From Leadbetterella sp035299025 (GTDB taxonomy: Bacteria; Bacteroidota; Bacteroidia; Cytophagales; Spirosomataceae), in NCBI GenBank assembly GCA_035299025.1, contig DATGXK010000018.1:1-64000 (forward strand): a stretch of 64,000 nucleotides of DNA, written 5' to 3'. The notes below the pieces were generated by a model. That model searched no databases and was not told where the DNA came from. It saw only the letters and a program-made list of their open reading frames with translations. Positions 42,003 through 51,289 of this stretch are shown one piece after another (positions within the stretch are counted from its first letter, which is position 1; each line of letters opens with the position of its first letter). The position numbers and the translations under genes are program-made.

Positions 42003-42776
42003 TTACCTGAGCGATTTTAAGTAGTTTATGATTTCTGTCTTGAGGTCTGTAGCCGCTCCTATAATTCTCACAAACTGGCTCCCAATAATGGCTCCTGATG
42101 CATATTTTGATGCTGTTTGAAAGGTTTCTTTGTCTTTAATTCCAAAACCTATTAAGCGAGGGTTGCGAAGGTTCATGTCATTTACTCGGTTAAAGTAGGC
42201 CTCCATTTCAGGGGTAATGCCTGAGGTAGCCCCTGTTACACTGGCCGAAGAAACCATGTATATGAAGCCATCAGAGATTTCATCTATTTTTCTGATACGC
42301 TCGGAAGAAGTCTGTGGTGTGATTAAAAAAATATTGAGTAGCCCATACTGATCAAAAATCTTTTTGTATTCTCTGAAGTATTCGTCTACAGGTAAATCCG
42401 GTAAAATAAGACCGTCAATGCCTATCTTTTGACATTTTTTGGCAAAGACCTCTATACCATATTGATATACAGGATTTAGATATCCCATCAATACTATCGG
42501 TACGGTGATGCCTTTGTTTCTAATTCCTTCCAGTTGCTCAAAAAGAACCTTCAAAGACATCCCGTTTTCAAGGGCCTTCTGGTTAGAGTCTTGTATGGTT
42601 TCACCGTCTGCTACAGGGTCAGAATAAGGCATACCTATCTCTACAATATCCACACCACCAGCTTGCAAAGATTCCAAAACGGTGTAGGTGTCAGCCAGAT
42701 TGGGATATCCGGCAGTGTAGTAAACATTCAGTACTTCTTCTTTTTTATTCTGAAATAAGGTGGTAATTCTGTTCAT
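42003..42776 (-). CDS. trpA: Tryptophan synthase alpha chain
   Basis: The 257-residue protein has the TrpA catalytic motifs. E46 lies in VEIGMPYSDP and D57 in VADGETIQ, matching Glu49 and Asp60 of the Salmonella enzyme. The loop YMVSSASVTGATSG and the phosphate-binding GFGIKDKETF complete the barrel. It cleaves indole-3-glycerol phosphate to indole, which passes to TrpB. No trpB or other trp gene is next to it, so it is separated from the rest of the pathway here. It has its own -7 box with a well-placed -33 TTG. Confidence 0.95.
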   Translation of the reverse strand: MNRITTLFQNKKEEVLNVYYTAGYPNLADTYTVLESLQAGGVDIVEIGMPYSDPVADGETIQDSNQKALENGMSLKVLFEQLEGIRNKGITVPIVLMGYLNPVYQYGIEVFAKKCQKIGIDGLILPDLPVDEYFREYKKIFDQYGLLNIFLITPQTSSERIRKIDEISDGFIYMVSSASVTGATSGITPEMEAYFNRVNDMNLRNPRLIGFGIKDKETFQTASKYASGAIIGSQFVRIIGAATDLKTEIINYLKSLR

Positions 42777-42795
42777 TTCCTTTTTTAAATTCTCG

Positions 42796-42824
42796 CAAAA
42801 TTATACAATTATTCCACCGCACAA
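42796..42824 (-). promoter_or_regulatory. Promoter of trpA (TTG-N18-TAATTTTG)
   Basis: On the minus strand TTG (42822-42824) precedes TAATTTTG (42796-42803) by 18 bases. The box lies 20 bases before the ATG at 42776. No attenuator-like leader peptide is visible. Confidence 0.65.
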
Positions 42825-42835
42825 CCTAGATTTTG

Positions 42836-44341
42836 TCAAAATTCGTGGCTCAGCAGCCCCATCATGGTTTTTATGCCATCGAAGTAGTTTCCAAGTCTGA
42901 GATTTTCGTTGGAGCTGTGTTGATTATTGTCGTTGTTCACAGTTGGGATTATCACGGCTGTTACACCCAGCTTGGTTACAAATGGCGATATGGGTACAGA
43001 GCCTCCCATGGTGGGCAATTTTATGATTTTCTTCGTTGTGGTTTTGGACAAAGCCTGTTCAAGTTGATGCCCAATAACTCCGTTTGGGTCTGTATTAAAT
43101 GCTCCGTAGGCGGGCCTCGAGCTGAGTTTTACGATTTTGTCATACTTTGCCCTTTCTTGAGGTGTAGGATCATTTTCGGTAATAAAATATCCTTTGGATA
43201 AAATAAAGTCCTTGACATTTTTTAGTAATTTAGAGGGGTCGGTAGCTGCCACAGTGCGAATATCGATCTCAGCAACGGCTTTGTCAGGTATAATGGTAGC
43301 TACCAAGGCTCCAACTTCTCCAGATTTCATTCCACGGATGTTTAGAGATGGATAAATCAACGCTTCTTGATAACTTTCTCCAACTTTATCGGCGGTTTTT
43401 ATTCCTAATTTCTGGTTCAAGAGTAACAGGTCATCGGGTATTTCTTTAAGTTTTTGTTTGGCTTTTGCATCGAGCTTTACGCCATCATAAAAGCCCGGAA
43501 TTAGTACTTTGCCACTCTCTGATTTCATGGATGCAAGTAGTTGGGACATTCTAAGAGCTGGATTGGGTAGGTAGTTGCCATAATGTCCGCTGTGCTGCGG
43601 GCTGTAGGCACCGTAGGTAGTTATGGATAAAGTAGCTATACCTCTTGCTCCAAAGGTGATAGTGGGTAGATTTGAGGCGTGTCCGGGGCCGTCAAAAATC
43701 AAAAGCAAGTCAGAACTAAGTTCTCGTTTATGGTTGTCAATAATACCAGGTAGGTTTACAGATCCTTTTTCTTCCTCAAAATCTACCAAAATTTTCAAAT
43801 TATAAGGTATTTCTACCTTCTGCGATATCAAAGCATCCAAAGCGGCAAGGAGCATTATACCGGGTCCTTTGTCGTCGGAGGAGGCACGTCCGAAAATCCG
43901 CCATTCTGGATCTATTTCTTTTTGAAGGTTATCTAAAGGGATTATTTCCCAGTTTCCGTTAGAAGTATTTTTTTGTTTCAAAACCGGCTTGAAAGGGTTC
44001 TCTTGAAACCACTCTGAGGGTATAACGGGTTGGCCATCTGAATGGTAATAATATAGGATAGTTTTGGTATTCGGTTTGGCTGATTTCTTTTCCAAAAGCA
44101 AAACAGGTAAAGTATTGGTTTCTAGTTTTTTAGAAACAAAACCTCGGCTAGTAAATTGCTTTTCAACCCAATCGACATTTTTCAGTATGTCTTCTTTATA
44201 ATTGGCATCACAAGGAATAGACAGGTACTCTAGAAGTGTCGGGAAATGTTTTTTTCCAAAATGATTTGACAAAGAATCGTAATTGATTTTCTGGGCAAAT
44301 GCAGTGCTTGATAGTGCTAGTAATAGAAGTAGTTTTTTCAT
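42836..44341 (-). CDS. Secreted M20 family metallopeptidase
   Basis: A signal peptide (ending SSTAFAQ) leads a 501-residue M20 protein. Metal ligands appear in order: YYYHSDGQP (His), GRASSDDKGPG (Asp), DFEEEKGS (the Glu pair), and a later His in the C-terminal lobe (near VNNDNNQHSSNENLR). A dimerisation domain lies between. Such peptidases release amino acids from dipeptides or acylated amino acids; the substrate is not known. It is transcribed in the same direction as trpA but trpA has its own promoter. Confidence 0.85.
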   Translation of the reverse strand: MKKLLLLLALSSTAFAQKINYDSLSNHFGKKHFPTLLEYLSIPCDANYKEDILKNVDWVEKQFTSRGFVSKKLETNTLPVLLLEKKSAKPNTKTILYYYHSDGQPVIPSEWFQENPFKPVLKQKNTSNGNWEIIPLDNLQKEIDPEWRIFGRASSDDKGPGIMLLAALDALISQKVEIPYNLKILVDFEEEKGSVNLPGIIDNHKRELSSDLLLIFDGPGHASNLPTITFGARGIATLSITTYGAYSPQHSGHYGNYLPNPALRMSQLLASMKSESGKVLIPGFYDGVKLDAKAKQKLKEIPDDLLLLNQKLGIKTADKVGESYQEALIYPSLNIRGMKSGEVGALVATIIPDKAVAEIDIRTVAATDPSKLLKNVKDFILSKGYFITENDPTPQERAKYDKIVKLSSRPAYGAFNTDPNGVIGHQLEQALSKTTTKKIIKLPTMGGSVPISPFVTKLGVTAVIIPTVNNDNNQHSSNENLRLGNYFDGIKTMMGLLSHEF

Positions 44342-44653
44342 GTAGCGGACTAAAGGGGGTTAGGTTATACAAACTTAAAAGAATGCTCCAAATTAAGGCA
44401 TATTATATTTAAAAAGTTTTTGTTTGGGCTCCTTCTTTAGCTCCAATTTTGAAGATTATTCGAGTTTATTTTTTCTGCTCTAACAAAAAATGTTATTAAT
44501 TTAACAGATTGATATTCAGATAAATAATATTCTTTTTGATGAGTGTTTTAGTTTATTTGAAATGTAATTTTCTCTGATTTTATTTTTTTGGCACAAATAT
44601 TGAAAAGCATAAATTGTGTCCCATAAATATTATTTGCTTTTCTAAAAATTTGT
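44342..44653. other. 312-base AT-rich divergent region
   Basis: The region separates the M20 peptidase (leftward) and amidase (rightward) genes. It holds a TAAGTTTG -7 box for the leftward gene. I see no small gene, repeat or convincing -7 box for the rightward gene. Confidence 0.5.
44370..44377 (-). promoter_or_regulatory. Bacteroidota -7 box (TAAGTTTG) for the M20 peptidase gene
   Basis: The minus strand reads TAAGTTTG, an exact TAnnTTTG match 28 bases before the ATG at 44341. A TTTG at 44389-44392 is closer than the usual -33 distance. Confidence 0.5.
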
Positions 44654-45478
44654 ATGAAAAAACGACTTCTCTTATTGACTGCGGCCATTGTGACGGTTGC
44701 CTTAAGTTCCTTCAAAAACGAGAATCCTTCGGGTAAAGGGTCTCCAAAGTTTCTTAGCTTTCAAATTTTTGGAGAATTGTATTCTACCACTCCTATACTC
44801 GACAACGATATGGCCGAACACGTTTATTACATCGTTAGCGGTCATGGTGGTCCAGACCCAGGTGCCAACACCAAGGTAAATGGTAAAATGGTGGCCGAAG
44901 ATGAGTATGCCTATGATGTTAGTCTTCGTTTGGCTCGCAATTTGCTCATGCATGGTGCAAAAGTCTATATGATTGTGAGAGACGAAAACGATGGTATTAG
45001 AGACCAAGAATACCTCGAAACAGACACAGATGAGGTAGTTTGGGGTGGGAGCAAAATTCCGCTAAGCCAGTCGGCTCGACTCAAGCAGAGAACCAAAATT
45101 ATCAACGATTTGTACACCGAAAATGCTCGTAAAGGATACGTGATACAGAGAGTTATTGAAACGCACGTAGACTCACGCTTTACAGACCATAAAGTGGATA
45201 TTTTCTTTTATTTCAATGACCGCAATCCTGAAAGTAGAGCATTGGCTGAAGGTATGTACGATACCATTAAGCAAAAGTACAGTGCCAAACAAAAGGGCCG
45301 TGGCTACACCGGAGAGGTGAAAGCTCGTGATCTTTGGATGATTAAAGAATCAAAACCACCGATTGTTTTTATAGAACTGGGCAATATCACCAACGAATTT
45401 GACCGCAAGCGTCTGCTATTGCCAGACAACAGACAAGCCATAGCCAACTGGTTTGCACAAGGACTCATGAATAACTAG
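44654..45478 (+). CDS. Secreted N-acetylmuramoyl-L-alanine amidase (Amidase_3)
   Basis: The 274-residue protein has a signal-like start and the zinc amidase pattern: H64 in SGHGGPDPG, E82 or E84 in AEDEYAYDV, H171 in ETHVDSRF and the catalytic glutamate E241 in VFIELGNITN. It cuts the amide bond between muramic acid and the stem peptide of peptidoglycan. It lacks the LysM or AMIN domains of cell-division amidases, so a specialised or remodelling role is likely. A terminator follows. Confidence 0.85.
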   Translation: MKKRLLLLTAAIVTVALSSFKNENPSGKGSPKFLSFQIFGELYSTTPILDNDMAEHVYYIVSGHGGPDPGANTKVNGKMVAEDEYAYDVSLRLARNLLMHGAKVYMIVRDENDGIRDQEYLETDTDEVVWGGSKIPLSQSARLKQRTKIINDLYTENARKGYVIQRVIETHVDSRFTDHKVDIFFYFNDRNPESRALAEGMYDTIKQKYSAKQKGRGYTGEVKARDLWMIKESKPPIVFIELGNITNEFDRKRLLLPDNRQAIANWFAQGLMNN

Positions 45479-45502
45479 GATTATTTATAACATACACAAA
45501 GA

Positions 45503-45538
45503 ATGCCGGAGGCCGAGAGGTTTTCCGGTATTTTTTTT
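45503..45538 (+). terminator. Terminator of the amidase gene
   Basis: ATGCCGGA (45503-45510) and TCCGGTAT (45524-45531) pair with one G-T pair, and a run of T follows through 45538. Confidence 0.8.
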
Positions 45539-45818
45539 GTTCTGCCGAATAATAAATTTGGAGTGCCATATATGGCATTTCCAATCTAATTTCCACAATT
45601 TGTATACCCTATAATGTTCCTTAATTATATGAAACTTTTATTGCTTCATATTTTGCTATTAGAACAACCTGTCGTAAAAAATTATTACGATCGAGCGAGT
45701 TGTTTCGCTAAAAAAATAATAAGAGGTTACAGTTTAACGCCCTGTAAACTATAAATTGATAGCTAATTACTTTTCAAAAAAAAATCCCGAACTTTGCCTT
45801 GGAAAATATACGTTTGAA
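45539..45818. other. 280-base region upstream of proA with a long palindrome
   Basis: TGCCATATATGGCA (45564-45577) is a perfect palindrome flanked by GGA and TCC, extending the symmetry. No small gene is seen. I found no exact -7 box for proA. Confidence 0.45.
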
Positions 45819-47069
45819 ATGGAAAGCATTGAGCATCTTTTAAAAAATACACACAAGGCAGCTTCGCAAGTTAGACGACTGAATAAGAGTCAGAAAGCTA
45901 AAATATTGACGGATTTAGCTGAGATTCTTTTGGAAAATTCGTCTCAGATTATTGCTGAAAATAAGAAGGATTTAGACCTAATGGACCCCAAAGATGCCAA
46001 GTATGACAGACTTTTGCTCAACGAAAATCGCATAAATGGCCTGGCTGATGCCTTAAGACAAGTATCTAGTTTGAATGATCCAAGCGGTCAAATTCTATTG
46101 GAACGAACTCTGGACAATGGCATCAAAATGCAAAAAATAGCCGTGCCGATGGGTGTGGTGGGTGCTATTTTTGAATCCCGCCCGAATGTAACGGTAGACG
46201 TGGCCTCGCTCTGCATCATGTCTGGCAATGCTTGTGTATTGAAAGGTGGAAAAGAAGCGAATTTTTCCAACCAATTTTTAGTGGGTCTGATTCATCAGGC
46301 TTTGTCAGAAAATAACATATCTTCCGATGTGGTTATGCTTTTGCCGACGGATAGAAAGTTTTTGACACAAATGCTTGAAGCTGATAAACATGTGGATTTA
46401 ATCATCCCGCGTGGTTCTCAGTCACTCATTGATTTTGTGCGGAGCAATTCCAAGATTCCAACCATCGAAACTGGTGCAGGCGTATGTCATACATATATTG
46501 AAAAAACCGCCAATCTTGATATGGCGGCCGAAATTATCATCAATGCTAGAGCGTCACGTCCTTCGGTTTGTAACTCACTCGATTGTGCCATTTTGGATGA
46601 AAATGTTCTCGAGGAATTGATTCCAAAGCTCAAGTCTGGCTTTGAGAAATACGATATTGAGGTCTTTGCTGACCAAAAATCATATTCTATTTTTGAAAAA
46701 AATGGCTTCGAAAAGCTAAAACATGCCCAGGAAGAAGACTTTGGCAAGGAATGGCTAGATTATAAAATTTCTATTAAAACGGTAAATAGTTTTGAGGAGG
46801 CTCTAGACCACATCAACCTGTTTTCATCTAAACATTCCGAGGCCATAATTACTGAAGATGCACAACTGGCCGAAACATTCCTCCAAGAAGTAGATGCAGC
46901 AGCTGTATATCACAATGCCTCCACCAGATTTACTGATGGTGGGGAGTTTGGTTTGGGAGCCGAAATCGGTATTTCTACTCAAAAACTGCATGCTCGTGGC
47001 CCATTTGCCCTAGAAAAGCTCGTAACTGAAAAATGGGTTTGCCGAGGCAGAGGCCAAGTACGATGGTAA
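45819..47069 (+). CDS. proA: Glutamate-5-semialdehyde dehydrogenase
   Basis: The 416 residues have the ProA pattern: GVVGAIFESRPNVTVDVASL, ARASRPSVCNSLDCAILDE with the catalytic cysteine in VCN, and the C-terminal EFGLGAEIGISTQKLHARGP. It reduces glutamyl phosphate to glutamate 5-semialdehyde in proline synthesis. The glutamate 5-kinase gene (proB), which usually neighbours it, is not here. The ATG at 45819 is chosen; the longer frame from a TTG at 45756 adds a leader unlike ProA. Confidence 0.95.
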   Translation: MESIEHLLKNTHKAASQVRRLNKSQKAKILTDLAEILLENSSQIIAENKKDLDLMDPKDAKYDRLLLNENRINGLADALRQVSSLNDPSGQILLERTLDNGIKMQKIAVPMGVVGAIFESRPNVTVDVASLCIMSGNACVLKGGKEANFSNQFLVGLIHQALSENNISSDVVMLLPTDRKFLTQMLEADKHVDLIIPRGSQSLIDFVRSNSKIPTIETGAGVCHTYIEKTANLDMAAEIIINARASRPSVCNSLDCAILDENVLEELIPKLKSGFEKYDIEVFADQKSYSIFEKNGFEKLKHAQEEDFGKEWLDYKISIKTVNSFEEALDHINLFSSKHSEAIITEDAQLAETFLQEVDAAAVYHNASTRFTDGGEFGLGAEIGISTQKLHARGPFALEKLVTEKWVCRGRGQVRW

Positions 47070-47162
47070 ATCAGTGCGGATACAAATGTTGTACCGAGTA
47101 CCAAATTTGTTTCTTTTGCTTGTAGATGTTTTTTTGCAATGAGCCAGTTGCCTATTTTTTTA

Positions 47163-47170
47163 TAATTTTG
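47163..47170 (+). promoter_or_regulatory. Bacteroidota -7 box (TAATTTTG) for the DUF2490/two-component cluster
   Basis: TAATTTTG matches TAnnTTTG exactly and ends 24 bases before the GTG at 47195. A TTTG lies 26 bases further upstream, slightly too far for the usual -33 spacing. Confidence 0.5.
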
Positions 47171-47194
47171 CATCGAAATTTCTAAAAAATAACT

Positions 47195-47932
47195 GTGATT
47201 AAGAAAAAATGGCTAATGCTGGCCAGTTTGATTGTTTGGCTGTTTCAAAGCCCAGTTCTCGCCCAAGATAACGTAACCCACCAAAATTTGTTTTGGGGGC
47301 GTCTAATGTTACAAACCAATATAGGAAAGCGTTTTTTCGTTATAAATGAAATTGACAATCGTCGGTTTTATGACGGCAATACCCAGCACCATACCATACA
47401 GCACAATCACTTACATTTTAGGGTAAACCCAAGTTTCGACATCGCACTTGGCCAAACTTTCTCTTGGCAAAATCCGCAGTTTCCAGATGCCCAAGTAAAG
47501 CTGACTGTACCCGAAATCAGGCCGTTTCAAGAACTAAATGCCGTGCAGAAGATAAGCCCGAGAGTGGTATTTGCTACGAGGGTACGAGTTGATGAGCGTT
47601 TTATTCATAAAAATAACGGCACCGAACTTTTGAATGGTTACAACTTTAATATGCGATACAGGCTCAGGTTACAGTATCAATTTTTGTTATGGAAAAATAA
47701 AAATGGAAACGTCAAGCTGTCTGATGAATTGATGGTAAACTCAGGCAAGAATGTTAATTTTTTCGACCAAAATCGTATCTATTTGGCTTATGAACACAAT
47801 TTTTCTAAAAAGTTTTCTGCTGAATTGGGTTATTTGAGATGGTATCAGCAACGCCAGCAATTTGATACATATTTCCAGCGAGATATTTTGAGGCTCACCC
47901 TTTTTGGCAAGATAAATTTGCCCAAACATTAG
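47195..47932 (+). CDS. DUF2490 outer-membrane-like beta protein
   Basis: A GTG at 47195 opens MIKKKWLMLASLIVWLFQSP, a signal peptide; the ATG at 47216 would remove the positive start, so the GTG is preferred. The 245-residue mature protein is made of alternating strands with many aromatic residues (NLFWGRLMLQTNIGKRF, NYNMRY-like, YRLRLQYQFLLW), the DUF2490 type. It is probably an outer-membrane barrel. Function is unknown. It lies 42 bases before a response regulator gene, so it may be sensed or regulated by that pair. Confidence 0.7.
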   Translation: MIKKKWLMLASLIVWLFQSPVLAQDNVTHQNLFWGRLMLQTNIGKRFFVINEIDNRRFYDGNTQHHTIQHNHLHFRVNPSFDIALGQTFSWQNPQFPDAQVKLTVPEIRPFQELNAVQKISPRVVFATRVRVDERFIHKNNGTELLNGYNFNMRYRLRLQYQFLLWKNKNGNVKLSDELMVNSGKNVNFFDQNRIYLAYEHNFSKKFSAELGYLRWYQQRQQFDTYFQRDILRLTLFGKINLPKH

Positions 47933-47974
47933 AATTTTATCTATTTTTTGATGAAATAGCAAAAAATATGAATC

Positions 47975-48652
47975 ATGAAAATATTGCTTGTAGAAGACGA
48001 AGTAAAAACCTTGCAACTCATCAAGCAGGGTCTAGAACAACATAATATTGAGGTTGATGTAGCCTACGACGGCCTTATGGGCCTTACGTTAGCCCAAAGA
48101 AATACCTACGATTTGCTCATTACAGATATTATTTTGCCTGAAATTAACGGTCTCAATTTGTGCAAGAAATTGCGTGATGAAGGTTACCAAGCTCCCATTT
48201 TGTTGTTGACCGCTTTGAGTACCACGGCAGATATTATCACTGGTCTTGATGCCGGTGCCGACGATTACCTTGGCAAGCCTTTTGAGTTTTCGGAGCTAAT
48301 GGCCCGTATAAGAGCATTGACACGCCGCAACAAGGGCGTGGTGGCCTCAGTTTCGAATGTACTGCGGCTAGCCGATTTAGAGCTCAACCAGGATACTAAG
48401 CAAGTAAAAAGAGCTGGAAAGGAAATATTGCTAACCGCCAAAGAGTTTAATTTACTGGAACTGCTCATGAGGCATCCGGGCCGGGTGATTTCTAAGGTAG
48501 AGTTGGCGGAGAAAATATGGGACATCACCTTTGATACTGGTACTAATGTGATAGAAGTTTATGTGAATTTTCTTCGTAAAAAAGTAGACAAGGATTTTGA
48601 TAAAAAGCTGATTCATACACAGATAGGTATGGGTTATGTTATGAAAGAATAG
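47975..48652 (+). CDS. OmpR/PhoB-type response regulator
   Basis: The 225 residues have a receiver domain (E7, D8, phosphorylated D51, T79, K101) and a winged-helix output domain (ILLTAKEFNLLELLMRHPGR, then VIEVYVNFLRKKV and the terminal IGMGYVMKE). It binds DNA as a phosphorylated dimer. The sensor kinase gene starts 96 bases further on. Target genes cannot be identified from sequence. Confidence 0.95.
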   Translation: MKILLVEDEVKTLQLIKQGLEQHNIEVDVAYDGLMGLTLAQRNTYDLLITDIILPEINGLNLCKKLRDEGYQAPILLLTALSTTADIITGLDAGADDYLGKPFEFSELMARIRALTRRNKGVVASVSNVLRLADLELNQDTKQVKRAGKEILLTAKEFNLLELLMRHPGRVISKVELAEKIWDITFDTGTNVIEVYVNFLRKKVDKDFDKKLIHTQIGMGYVMKE

Positions 48653-48748
48653 TCTAGCGAATTACGAATTTAGGCCGTCGTCGATGCAACCTTTGTAATT
48701 TATTGTTGACTTTTTTGAGGGTATCAGACTAAATTAACCTGAAATTTT

Positions 48749-50140
48749 TTGAAATTTAATTTAAACATACGTGGTCAACTTACCCTACAGGTTTTGCTGT
48801 TGGTTGGATTTCTATTTATGTTTTTTTCGGTGAGTATCTATTTTTTCAGTAAATTATATTTGGAAAAAAGATTTTATAAAAAGCTACAAGACAGAGCTTT
48901 GACTACTTCTTCGTTGTTTTTTGATTTTCAGGCCAATAATATCGAGATTCAGAAAATTGTAGAGAACACCGAACGCGAATATCTCAACGAAGAAGTGATT
49001 TCTATAATCGATATTCCAAGAAACCTCTTTGTTTTTTCTAATAATTTCAAAAAAGAGGAATTTCACAGGCTTTTGATGCTCAAAATCGACACTTCGTCGT
49101 CTGTCGGCAATGCCAGTCTTGGTGCTTACAAAATGGCCTACCTCAAGATTAAGGATAACTCTGGCGAATATTGGGTAATGGTGAGTGCGGTTGACAAAAT
49201 TGGAGAGGAGGCACTGGCCGATCTCAAAAATATACTCATTATTATGTCATTTGTGGCTTTGTTGTTTATTGGTTTTTTGGGTTGGTATTTGGCCAACAAG
49301 GCCTTGGCACCCATTTCAGACATTATTCAGCAACTCGACCAGATTTTTCCTAAAAACATCTCCAAAAGAATAATTCATACGAACTTCGGCGACGAAATCG
49401 GCCAAATGGCCAAAACCATCAATGAGTTGCTTCAACGTGCCGAAAATGCAGTTTTTACTCAGAAAATGTTTGTGGCCAACATCTCACATGAGCTAAAAAA
49501 TCCATTGACAAAGATTTTTACCCAAATAGAAATCTTGGAAATGAAGTATAAAAATGCACCCGAATTTCACGAGCAAATCGTTTCCCTGAGAGAGGATACC
49601 CTAAAACTCAATCACCTTACGCACTCATTGTTACAATTGGCCAATATTTTTTCTGATGAAAATGCACTGCCTTTATCAGAAGTACGGCTCGATGAGGTGG
49701 TCTTTGAGGCCATAGCCGAATTTAAGAAATGGAACATCGATAAGAATATTGAAATAGACCTTGAGGACTTTCCTGACGATGAAAAACAGTTGATTGTTAA
49801 TGGAAACTCCGAAGCTCTGAAAGTGGTCTTCAAGAATCTTCTTGACAACGCCTGTAAATTTTCAAACAACAAAACTGCTTTTTTGAGGATATTTCTCGCC
49901 GGTAATTTTGTAAAAATTGCGATTAAAAACTTTGGCACACCTATTCCGCAAAATGAGCGTAAACAGATTTTTCAACCTTTTTTTAGGTCAGATGCCACTG
50001 CAAGAGGCAAAGCAGGACATGGCGTAGGGTTGGCCATAGTGAAGCAAATAGTGGAGCTCCACCACGGAAAAATTGCGGTAATTCCGCAGGAAGACGGCAA
50101 TGTGTTTGAAGTGGCTGTTCCAAATTTCTTCATAGGTTAA
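48749..50140 (+). CDS. Sensor histidine kinase
   Basis: The 463-residue protein has a first span at about 13-35 and a second at about 161-180, a periplasmic domain between them, and then a HAMP region. The phosphorylated H247 is in FVANISHELKNPLTK. ATP-binding motifs are NLLDNACKFSNN and GHGVGLAIVKQ. It is the likely partner of the upstream response regulator. The start is a TTG at 48749: an in-frame stop lies just upstream and the first in-frame ATG lies inside the first span, so no ATG start is possible without losing it. Confidence 0.9.
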   Translation: MKFNLNIRGQLTLQVLLLVGFLFMFFSVSIYFFSKLYLEKRFYKKLQDRALTTSSLFFDFQANNIEIQKIVENTEREYLNEEVISIIDIPRNLFVFSNNFKKEEFHRLLMLKIDTSSSVGNASLGAYKMAYLKIKDNSGEYWVMVSAVDKIGEEALADLKNILIIMSFVALLFIGFLGWYLANKALAPISDIIQQLDQIFPKNISKRIIHTNFGDEIGQMAKTINELLQRAENAVFTQKMFVANISHELKNPLTKIFTQIEILEMKYKNAPEFHEQIVSLREDTLKLNHLTHSLLQLANIFSDENALPLSEVRLDEVVFEAIAEFKKWNIDKNIEIDLEDFPDDEKQLIVNGNSEALKVVFKNLLDNACKFSNNKTAFLRIFLAGNFVKIAIKNFGTPIPQNERKQIFQPFFRSDATARGKAGHGVGLAIVKQIVELHHGKIAVIPQEDGNVFEVAVPNFFIG

Positions 50141-50232
50141 AAATTTTAAGCTAAATTTAATTTCCATTTAACATCGGGTTAAGGTCGATGTATTTAGTTT
50201 GTTGCATAAACGAAACTTAAAATATATCAAAG

Positions 50233-51183
50233 ATGGAAATGGAACAACACTCACCAAGCAATTCAAACACTTTAAAAATAGGTTTGGTAGTACTTTTAGG
50301 AGCTTTAGGACTTTTGGGATATCTGTATTATGGCTCGCAAAACGAAAATGCTGATTTGCAAAAATTGCTCACTGGCAAAGTAGACGAGCTCTCTACAACA
50401 AAAGTAAAATTGGATTCTATATCACAATCTTTAGATGCCAAAATTGCCGAAGTAACCGCACTTGGCGGTAGTGTAGAGGAGCTTGAGAAAATAAAAGCTC
50501 AGCTGGAGCAAGACAAAAAAAGACTTAAAGCAGACGCAAATTTCTCTGCGAAGAAATATGAGGGTAAAATAGCTGAATATGAGGCGTTTTTGGTTCAGAA
50601 AGACGAAGAAATATTGAAGCTGAAAGAAGAAAATGGGCTACTAACTTCACAAAATCTTACACTTCAAACGGAAAAAGAGCAGGTAATTAGCCAAAATAAG
50701 ACATTGAGCTATGCCAAAGATTCGCTTAACAATAAAGTAAGTGAAGTAAGTTCTCAAAACGAAGATTTGCGTAAGAAAGTAAATGTTGGTTCGGCTTTGA
50801 AAGCTGTAAACGTACAGGTAGTTGGTCTTACAAGCAGAGGCAAAGAGAAAGAGGGAGAGTTGAAAAACCGCAAGGTAGATCAGCTGAAAGTTACATACAT
50901 ACTACCTTCAAATCCGCTTACTGAAAGAAATAACAAGGAAGTTTACATGAGAGTGTTGGATCCAAACGGAGCGGTACTCAACGACATGGCGAGAGGTGGA
51001 GTTCTGAACTTTGCTAATCAAGAGATTGGGTATAGCTTAAAGCAGAGCGTGGCATACACCAACGACGACCAGAAAGTTGACATGTACTACAAAAAAGACG
51101 CAGCCTTCAAATCTGGTAAATACAATGTGGAATTGTACGCAGAAGGATTTAAAATCGGAACTGGTAGTTTCGCTGTAAAATAA
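50233..51183 (+). CDS. Membrane-anchored coiled-coil protein
   Basis: The 316 residues have one N-terminal span (about 14-32, LKIGLVVLLGALGLLGYLYY), then about 150 residues of coiled coil (heptad pattern such as LEKIKAQLEQDKKRLKADAN), and a C-terminal beta-rich domain (about 190-316) with VNVQVVGLTSRGKEKEGELK and VDMYYKKDAAFKSGKYNVEL. It faces the periplasm. Such Bacteroidota proteins have been mislabelled as chromosome-partition proteins; no ATPase motif is present. It has no clear promoter box and may be read with the kinase gene. Confidence 0.7.
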   Translation: MEMEQHSPSNSNTLKIGLVVLLGALGLLGYLYYGSQNENADLQKLLTGKVDELSTTKVKLDSISQSLDAKIAEVTALGGSVEELEKIKAQLEQDKKRLKADANFSAKKYEGKIAEYEAFLVQKDEEILKLKEENGLLTSQNLTLQTEKEQVISQNKTLSYAKDSLNNKVSEVSSQNEDLRKKVNVGSALKAVNVQVVGLTSRGKEKEGELKNRKVDQLKVTYILPSNPLTERNNKEVYMRVLDPNGAVLNDMARGGVLNFANQEIGYSLKQSVAYTNDDQKVDMYYKKDAAFKSGKYNVELYAEGFKIGTGSFAVK

Positions 51184-51223
51184 CAAAGAATATATTCATA
51201 ATGGTTTATAGGGTTCTATTGGA

Positions 51224-51259
51224 TTCCTGCGTCGATTTTCGGTGCAGGAATTTTCTTTT
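51224..51259 (+). terminator. Terminator of the coiled-coil protein gene
   Basis: TTCCTGC (51224-51230) and GCAGGAA (51244-51250) pair around a 13-base loop and are followed by TTTTCTTTT. Confidence 0.75.
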
Positions 51260-51263
51260 ATGA

Positions 51264-51289
51264 GAAAGGGGGCTCAGAAGCCCCCTTTC
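51264..51289. terminator. Second hairpin between convergent genes
   Basis: GAAAGGGGGCT (51264-51274) and AGCCCCCTTTC (51279-51289) form a perfect eleven-pair stem around CAGA. It ends one base before the stop of the leftward esterase gene and could stop either direction. Confidence 0.75.

Noticed and set aside
50233..51183. Chromosome-partition (ParA-like) protein
   Set aside because: No Walker motif is present; it is a membrane-anchored coiled coil with a beta domain.
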